Below, one piece after another: positions 56,600 through 64,000 of a stretch of 64,000 bases of DNA. The notes beneath the pieces were generated by a model. That model was not told where the DNA came from and did no database searches. It saw only the letters and a list, made by a program, of their open reading frames with translations. Position numbers and translations under genes: made by a program. Within the stretch, counting starts at the first letter, position 1, and each line of letters opens with the position of its first letter. Source of the DNA: Ophthalmolycus amberensis (lineage: Eukaryota; Chordata; Actinopteri; Perciformes; Zoarcidae); contig JAFEUB010000800.1 in NCBI GenBank assembly GCA_024529925.1, forward strand, positions 136,501 through 200,500. Direction: 5' to 3'.

Positions 56600-59500
56600 T
56601 GACGTCGGAGCGCGAGACCTAAAAATTACTCCCTCTGTCATCTGTTTCGTGTGTGTAGCTAAAAACATACACGACATGTGAACAGTTTAATTCCCATCAT
56701 TTTATTTACAGGCTACAGAAAAAAAACAATGTTGCAGCAAATACTACCTGATCATGAAAATAAAGTCAATGTTGCGACCATTTAATAAAAAGTCTACTTT
56801 TAGCAGTGGTGACAACCTCTTAACTTAAACTTAAAACACCAAAGAAGCCTATTAAGCTCATTTGTGAGTCCTACCAAATCAGAAATAGCCAAATAGAATA
56901 TATGATTTTCAGATTACATTTTTAGGGCTCATACTCTTTCATACATCGTTCAAAATGCCTATATCTTTTAATTTCTCTCTGTTTTTTGTCAAACTATATG
57001 AGGGCTACACCGCCTCCTATTCAGAGCCACAGGTGCTTTTCTGTTGTGCCCGTTGCTAGGAAACAGGTGACTGACGCCCGGAACACGTGCCATTCAAAGC
57101 GGCCCTTTTGTTTCTTTCACCAAAGCTGCAGGAGAGCACGAGAGGAACGGGGGGGGGATTCAACCCGCTAGAAAAACTCCTGTAATCCTATACTAAATGT
57201 TAGAAATATAGATTTTGAATGATGACATTTTAATAAACGAATGGAATATGATGTGGCCATCATAAAGCTCCTCTTCCTAAAATAGGGATCAAGGACTCTT
57301 CTGCCAAAGCAGAGTTCCTTTGATTCTATTGAGTCTGTGAAGAAGAGACTGCTCTTTTCAAACAAACAAACCAATTTAACCTCATTCAATTGGCAAGAAA
57401 AAATATAAAATAATACTATTACTGCCCAAAAACTGACAATAATAATTATACACATAAACCATTTGTTTTATCAATAAACTGTGACGAATACTTAATACCC
57501 ATCAACATTTTAGAGCTTAAGGTGACATATTTCAGTGACTCGTTTTGTCCAACCAACAGTACAAAATATAAATATATTCAGTTTACTACCAGACAAAGAA
57601 ACACAGACGGTCTTAACATTTAAAAACAGTGAATGTTTGGCGTTTCTGCTCAATAAATGACTCAATCAATCATTGCAGCTCTGTATTTCACATTAGTTAG
57701 TCGAAATGTGTTAATTTCCCACACGATGGAGCCTCTAAGTGCAGTGGAAAAGGAAGGAATAGATTAATATTTCATTTAACATTGCTGTTTGTTGTTTGGT
57801 ATTCGGTCTCCTCCTGCTTCGCTGGCTTCCCGTCATGTGGAGGATCTTTTCAGCCCTCTGGGATTATGCTCCCAAGTGGCATCTGTCAGGTGCTGCCCGC
57901 CTCTCAGCGAGCTGATAAACTACACTGGCACGCTGGCAGGGCTGGATTTTCCTCTCGCTGCCTTGCACCAGTGCTGTTAAGTGGCTTGTATGATCTGTTT
58001 TACTCGCACACTGTGGCAATCTCCTCTCTTTCTGCCTCTTTGCATCCAGAAACACGTTGTACGCAGAATACATTACAGCAAAAATATCTTGTGATTCAAA
58101 TGATTACGCTATAACGCAGTCACATAATAACCAAGTAGCACATGAGAAGTCTTCTGGTTTTAATAGCAATGCCACATTTAAGAACAGTCTGCACCGGATT
58201 CAATCAAAGTCCAACTGAAATGTATTCATCCCTTTTTTGCAGACAGACATAGTGGTTAAAGTAAACAAACAGTCCTGTTATTGAAGTAAGGGTTGCTGCG
58301 TGTAGATGTTGTTCAATGTGCTGCAGCTAATTGGCTCTCGAGTGTTTGTTTGGTCGAATGTGAAAAGACACGTGTTGTTGTTTGTGTGTTGGAGAAGAAG
58401 GAGGCTTCAGCAGGAACACAGGACGTGTGATTTAATGAAGATATATTTAGCAGAGCAGATACAGTTCAGGTACAGTTTATTGGTGTTTCTGAGTGATAAA
58501 CCAGATTACATTTGATAGCAAAATGAATAAGAAACACATTAAAAACAAGCAATATTAATATGATCAATTTATCCCAATGTATCAGACCATCAGTCCTTCA
58601 TTTAGATATAGTGTGGACACCCATACTCAATTTCATGACACACCCAGCTAATGCAGGTCGATACATCTCTACGTATCTCTCGGGTCAGTTCCCTTCATCA
58701 GTTAAAATGTTTGACAGCATGTCTCTGCTGTTAGATAAGTGTGTTAAATGTGGAGCAGAGCCCCGTCTGGGACTGTCCAAGTATTGCCACACCATCAACG
58801 TCCTGTTCATCCACCAACAGCTCATTTCGATTGGTGAGAAAAAGAGCGACGTGATTGGTTGTTAGAACGTCGTAAGAAACGTAACTTATTGACAGTTTAT
58901 CATAATTCCTCATTTCTGAATGGAGGACATTTACTATGATGATGAGTGTTAATAGCTGCTCGTCTCATATGAGTAAAAGTCCATATGAATTCTGAATGAA
59001 TAATTAATTCATGTTTAGTGCTGAATGAGCATAAAGAGTCATATTCAACATTTAAATAAACACTATAACCAGTGCGAGTGAAACCATCTTTCTTTTCACT
59101 CTTGCATTTTGGAAACCATAAATGTTTCCAAAGATCTCTTCACCAAATATGGTTCGCATGGCTTTTACTGTAATAAGGGAATTGTTTCAAAGACTTTTTA
59201 TTACATTGCAAAGAAATTCAGGACAAATTGAATTATTAGAAGCTCTTCTCTCCAAAGAGCCACATCAGTGTGACCAGGCTGACACACAAAGAGAGGCACC
59301 AGAACTTCACTGATCATTAATGACCATTACATATAATTATGCCTGACATATCACCTTCTTTTCCCCGACACACGCTAACGGACCGAGCAGAGGATCAAAG
59401 AGCGCTTGGAGGTAAAACACAGCCGTGAGGATGTTCTTCAGCTCTTCACGCTGCTATTTGGCCTGAAATCTCTAAGCCAACAGGCCACAAACACACACAG

Positions 59501-60190
59501 GCCTCATGGAATCAAAGGCATTTCTCCTGTGCAGCAGCGGGCCCGGTGGGTTTGTTTAAGGCTCGCTGTCACAGCAAGCTGTCAGCTCTACTGGAGCTCA
59601 GCCTTACAGGCAGAGCAGGGAGCACACACACACACACACACACATGCATAAAATACATATACACAACAGCAAGCTGTGACATATGTAATTATAAGTGCTC
59701 AGAGAAACAGTTCAGCCCTCTCAGCTCTGGATGTGATTATGATGAAAATAGTAATTAAAAGTGTGTTTTACTGTAAAGGTGTAGTAGTGATCACCTTTCA
59801 TATCAAATAAGCTCAGTAACCTTTTAGGAAATGACTGTATTTTCTTCAGTTTCTCTCCATACACAAACTTTGTTTGACATATTTTTTTCATGCTATATTA
59901 TGATACTTGTTAATTACATGCTGAACTTTTATGGCATTCTATATTTAGACTTTTTTCTGATATTTCTTACAACTTTTGTGATTTTTGCACGGCATTATTT
60001 TCTGACATTCTATCGACTAAAATGTTTCATTTAATCAATCAAAAAAAAGCTACTTGACAAATGTATACTAATAATCTTATTTTTGCAGATGGGATTGAAC
60101 CCAGTTAATTCCAGTCACATGAAGTGTCTAAAGGAGCTGTTTAACGTTGTAGCCCTCCAACACGCCTCTAATCCGCCTCTGTGTCTGCTG
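56600..60190. other. Region between sox1 and the right-hand gene, no exon recognised
   Basis: It contains an RFX-type X-box (57052-57064) and a short (CA)n (59626-59643). Upstream exons of the right-hand gene could be hidden here, but none could be supported by both splice sites and a readable frame. Confidence 0.4.
57052..57064. promoter_or_regulatory. RFX X-box-like motif
   Basis: GTTGCTAGGAAAC fits the imperfect-palindrome X-box (GTTRCC half-sites with a 1-nt spacer, two mismatches). It lies about 0.84 kb upstream of sox1 and 3.1 kb before the first recognised exon of the right-hand gene. Confidence 0.35.
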
Positions 60191-60193
60191 CAG

Positions 60194-60289
60194 GTTGGTG
60201 AACCGATGGATGAAGCGGCCCACATCATCCTACACGATTACCACACGCAGTGCAGCACCGAGGACGATGAGAACGCTGAGAAGAACCCG
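60194..60289 (+). CDS. Exon of unidentified gene (acidic segment)
   Basis: A 96-nt phase-0 exon encoding 32 residues with the acidic STEDDENAEK stretch. Splice sites are good on both sides. The frame is open upstream of the acceptor but the acceptor tract (ctctgtgtctgctgcag) argues for splicing here. Confidence 0.6.
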
Positions 60290-63200
60290 GTAGGCTCTGA
60301 TGGAAAACACCTGACAGGCTGACATGTTTTTGACATATATATTATAGCTAACCTGCTCAGTGCCATTATCGAGCCCCTGCACCTGCGGTAGCAGTCTTCA
60401 GCTATCGCTCATGAGTCCAGTCACCTCAGCAACGTACGGATTAGTTGGAATTGAAGTGATCTTACAAACTATTTTTAGCGCCTGCACAATCAAATGACCT
60501 CTATAGACATTGTCGGTTGGTACCATAAATTTACACCCTCTGGACAACACTTATTTAGGGGGCAACACATCCAACCTGAATGTCTTATTCTTGGTACGAA
60601 GAAGACGGGAAATGGATGGATGCCTAAGCATGGTAAGAGTTTCTACTGCATCACAGATCCCAAACTTGGTTTTGGTGTTTCATTTATCGGGTGCCTGCTG
60701 ATACTGTCGGAGCTTTGAAATAGTTAGAAAAAGTTTGTGAATTCCTCAATTAGTAGAAATGTAACAGTCGTAAGTGGCAGCCAATGTGAATGAATTCCCT
60801 TTGCTCCAACAGCATTTGTCGGCATCATGAAGCTTTGACTTCAAGGTTTTCAAATTCACTTTCTTCAATAACTCCCATGAATAAATTAACCAGCTGCAGC
60901 CATCTACATGGAGACAAACATCATCTTTCTTCCATCCATTTCCCCCACTTTCAAGTGTCAAAGTAAAGTGGCCCGGTGTACCGAACACTGTCGAGCATTT
61001 GCACTCATCATTTAATCATCGCACCTCGTCCTTTGATTGATGCCTAATGAATGCCCGGGGTCTCGGTTTACAAGACGATCGCTAACTGAGCCTTGCTAAT
61101 GGCTTTTTGCCTGTCTCCCAGACAACCCGGGCTTCAGGCAGAGACGTCTGCGTTTACACCGGAGCTTCAAGACCATTTATTCTATCATTTCTCACACCGA
61201 TATAACATACTTCCAGCTGTGTTAACGGACGAAACCAACCCAACAATGCATATTCTGAGCTGTTCTCTCCTGCTGTAGACGGCACTTCCATGTTCATAAT
61301 CGGTTCCATGTGTGCCAAAAAAAAAGAGGAAGTTTCCACATTGAGCTAATAATGTGAACAAGACCTCTTGTAATTTTCAACAGCGTCTCATTGCAAGTAC
61401 TTTCACAATTAGCGACCACATCATTCATCGCTAATAGGCCCCGGCAGTAATGGTCTGAAACTAGTGGGAGACAAATGGAATGCATGTCTTCACAGTGCAG
61501 AGCGCTACATATCACACTATTCAGTTTCCGTTTGCTTAATTCTCTCCTTTAGGGTCTCAAAGTTTTGATTGCTGAGGGCCAGTTTAGGGAGCCAGCATAT
61601 GATTGAGGGTCATACAGTGAAAGTTCCATTTCACTTCTGCAGCGTTATCGCTAACAGCACGAGCGTTGATGACGGAATGTAATTCCTGCGACACGTGGGA
61701 GGTACCGCTGACATACTTTACTTTCATTTGTATATGAAATAATATACTATTACATTGTTTGTGACATACTATACTGTACTATGAAATTATTTTTATATTT
61801 ATGCATTTTTTTCGTGTTTCCATTCTCCAGAAAACGCTGGAGGAGCAGCTGGAGGCTCAACAGAAGACCAGGTCAACGCTGGACGAACTCCCAGAGTAAG
61901 GGACACTGTTCTGTTCATACTCTTCTACATATAAGTTACCGAAAAACATTTGACAACGATCAAATCAAATCTCGAGTAGTTTTAGCGCTTGAAGTAGTAG
62001 TAAAAATACATAAAAATAAGTCATAAAAAGCCCTAATGTAGTATGCCATAAAATGTCATAAAAACTATATAAAGTATAGTGTGCCATAAAAAAGGTATCA
62101 TATGTCAGCAGGGTATGTATGTTTAAAAGTCATAGTAAAGCTTGTCATAAAAAGACATGGTATAATATGTCATTAAAAAGTTACAAAAATATATAATTAA
62201 GTATGTCCAAAATGTATTGTATCAAACATCATGGTGTACAATGTAAAAAGTGGTATAATGTCATAAAAGGTGTCATACACATAACAATTTTGTAATATAG
62301 TACACATTTCCTGTGTATGTATCGTATGCCATGAAAATATCGTATAGCATGAAAACAATAATTGTATAGTTTAAATATCAAAACTCATATTGTACTATGT
62401 TGTAAAAAAGCCATAAAAATATCACAGAATAATATGCTGGAAAAAGTCATCGTATTCTGTCGTAAAAAAATAGTATATGTCATCAGTCCTGAAAAATATA
62501 GTATAGTATGCCATAAAAAAGTAAAAAATATCATAGTATAGAAATATAGTATTGTAAGCCGTGTCATAGTATAGTATGTCCTAATATAGTTTTCACTAAT
62601 ATGCCATAAAATGTAAAAAATGTCATAATATAGTTTGTCATTCAATTCATAAAAATGTCATGAAAAGTTTTAAAAAAGTCATCAAAGTAATTTACTGTAA
62701 AATGATTTTAAAAAGTCTGAATACAGTATGTTGTAAAAACGTAGTAGTATAATATGTCATCAAAATGAAAAATACCATCTTTAGTCAAAAAAAGCCATGA
62801 AAAAGATCCAAGTATAGCATGCCATAAAATATATTATTGTAAGCCATGAAAAAAGTTACAGTATGGTATGTCCTAATATAGTTTGTACTCAGTCATCAAA
62901 ACTTTGACAACCTGTTTTTTTTGTGTTATCGTACATGTATGTGATGCATTCTCTAACGTTGTCCTTCTCTTCTTCTCTCCTCAGATGAGTGCAGACTTTC
63001 CAGACCAGACCTGAGGACGACGGGGTTTCTTCTCTTCACTGCACAGCAGCAGAAGAAGACGTGGGTCTTCTTCTGCTGCTGTGTGGTTACTCTGAGATCT
63101 AAAATAGAGAGTGGGGGGTGGATCAAATTTTGAAAATTTGCTGTGCAGCTAAATTTTTACTAAAAACATTTCCATAACCCTCGCCGTTCATTTCTCTGAA

Positions 63201-63775
63201 AACCCAGGAGGAGACGGACGTCTCGACTCCCGGGGTAGTGGACATTGATGTCCTCACATGGGTGAGGAGCGAACCCGGGTCAGCGCGATCCAAACCGGGA
63301 ACTGTGTAACGGCACCATCACGTCACTCACGCTTTGAACTCTTCTCTTGCTACATTTGACTTCTTCCTTTGGCTGTTAGACCTCAAAAGTCACTGCACCA
63401 CATAAGGATTGAACCCACAACCTCCTGTCTTCTAAGCAGTCGTCTATCACCTCGAGCTATCTGATCTGATGCTCATGTCTGGTTCATTGCATATTTGTCT
63501 CCTCTGTTTTGACTGGTTGACCTTAAGCTGTAACGCATCACTGAAGGTACAAACTCATAACCTCCAGTCACTCATAACCCAGCCTCACGTATGTCAAGTC
63601 TTCATCTTCATACAATATTTAACTTCCTCATCTTGGGTGTTGGACCTTAAAATTCACCGCACCACGGGATGGAGCCCACAACCTCCAGACTCCTGATCAG
63701 TCCTCTATCACCCTGAGCCATCGGATCTGACACGCTGAGCTGCTGCAGCGTCACACATCCTCCTGCAAAAATAAA
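60194..63775 (+). CDS. Unidentified gene, 3' part (three exons)
   Basis: Three segments join in phase into one C-terminal end of 54 residues. Exon 60194-60289 (acceptor gtctgctgcag, donor cccg|gtaggc) encodes VGEPMDEAAHIILHDYHTQC then STEDDENAEKNP. Exon 61831-61895 (acceptor cattctccag, donor aga|gtaagg) encodes KTLEEQLEAQQKTRSTLDEL then P. Exon 62985 onward (acceptor ctctcctcag) supplies the last Glu and a TGA at 62986-62988. The tail is acidic then amphipathic and coiled-coil-like. The span given runs to the poly(A) signal. I do not recognise the family; upstream exons are missing or not visible. An ATG at 60206 could start a 50-residue protein, but a larger protein entering from upstream is more likely. 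Confidence 0.6.
61831..61895 (+). CDS. Exon of unidentified gene (coiled-coil-like segment)
   Basis: A 65-nt exon encoding KTLEEQLEAQQKTRSTLDEL plus Pro and two bases of Glu. Its heptad-like Leu spacing and high Glu/Gln content suggest a short coiled coil. Confidence 0.6.
61990..62900. repeat. AT-rich degenerate tandem repeat in intron
   Basis: Dozens of diverged copies of phrases such as tcataaaaa, atagtatgccataaaa and tatagtatgtc fill the last intron of the right-hand gene. Unit length drifts (roughly 15-40 nt), typical of an old expanding minisatellite. Confidence 0.8.
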
Positions 63776-63795
63776 CGATCACTCTTCTCTGTGAA
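62985..63795 (+). other. Terminal exon and 3' UTR of the unidentified gene
   Basis: Starts after ctctcctcag. The stop completes at 62988 and the rest is untranslated. It contains tRNA-like repeat units and ends about 20 nt after a poly(A) signal. Confidence 0.5.
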
Positions 63796-64000
63796 GCTCC
63801 TTCAGTTTTGTTGTTAGTGTTTCAAATGTGTGGAGGAAACAGACTGGACCTTCCTGAAACACAGTTGGGGTTTCATCCTTTCACCTCATGTTGTCACGCA
63901 TCACTAGTGTCAGCACTTTCACTCAAAAATCACTGCACCTCACAAGGAGCGAGCTCATGACCTCAGGTCTTCTGAGCAGTCTGCTAACTGACTGAGCTAT
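63216..64000 (-). repeat. Tandem tRNA-like units
   Basis: At least four diverged copies (63374-63470, 63515-63580, 63638-63730, 63917-64000) share cactgcacca, aacctcc and a ctatcaccctgagctatc-like end. A fifth B-box-like block is near 63265-63285. Read on the minus strand, the last copy starts TAGCTCAGTCAGTTAGCAGA (Pol III A-box-like), and copies 1 and 0 contain GGGTTCAATCC and GGGTTCGCTCC (B-box-like). They look like a tRNA-derived unit amplified in tandem, too diverged to be functional tRNA genes. The array continues past the window edge. Confidence 0.6.
63770..63775 (+). terminator. Poly(A) signal of the unidentified gene
   Basis: A consensus AATAAA about 780 nt after the stop, followed by a T/G-rich stretch (cagttttgttgttagtgtttc) 30 nt later. 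Confidence 0.55.

Noticed and set aside
58560..58865. 101-codon frame between sox1 and the right-hand gene
   Set aside because: No domain, no splice context and ordinary AT-rich composition. Not supported as an exon.
63374..64000. Functional tRNA genes on the minus strand
   Set aside because: The T-arm and acceptor stems do not pair and no clean anticodon loop was found, so they are only tRNA-like.
1..64000. CRISPR arrays, bacterial operons, rRNA genes
   Set aside because: The window is vertebrate nuclear DNA. The tandem repeats seen are microsatellites and minisatellites without spacer structure, and no rRNA sequence was recognised.

Overview
The window reads as nuclear DNA of a teleost fish. 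It has vertebrate intron-exon genes with short GT-AG introns, very many (CA)n/(GT)n microsatellites, fish-type dispersed repeat debris, and two genes recognisable by sequence: a P4-ATPase lipid flippase of the ATP11A type and the SOXB1 transcription factor gene sox1. All identifications come from reading and recalled family sequences; no database search was run.

Layout. Positions 1 to about 12,500 hold no recognised exon and look like intron 1 and/or 5' flank of atp11a. They carry palindromes near 4.2-4.7 kb and a repeat block at 5.9-6.75 kb. From 12,541 to 22,504, 28 consecutive coding exons of atp11a lie on the plus strand. They join in phase into 1,097 codons covering everything except the short first coding exon. 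After the last common exon there are three phase-compatible alternative C-terminal exons (23,303; 23,592; 24,548), then a long 3' UTR with a poly(A) signal at 28,157. A 24-nt in-frame microexon candidate lies at 20,388.

From about 28.2 to 54.6 kb there is a non-coding desert with microsatellites, a LINE reverse-transcriptase scrap (29.5 kb), a fish MITE-like repeat (32.7-33.0 kb), a 21-nt tandem repeat (36.0 kb), a 500-nt polypyrimidine tract (45.7-46.2 kb) and a LINE-tail-like repeat (49.5 kb). The single-exon sox1 gene follows on the minus strand (55,150-56,214), so atp11a and sox1 converge and the desert is probably sox1 regulatory territory. Upstream of sox1 are a CCAAT box and an octamer.

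The right end (60.2-63.8 kb) holds the last exons of an unidentified plus-strand gene ending in an acidic and coiled-coil-like tail. Its second intron contains an AT-rich decayed tandem repeat. Its terminal exon/3' flank contains diverged tRNA-like tandem units that run off the window.

The two known genes are not a functional pathway: Atp11a flips aminophospholipids to the cytoplasmic leaflet and Sox1 is a neural progenitor transcription factor. Their linkage reflects the ancient ATP11-SOXB1 paralogon of vertebrates (ATP11A/SOX1, ATP11B/SOX2, ATP11C/SOX3).
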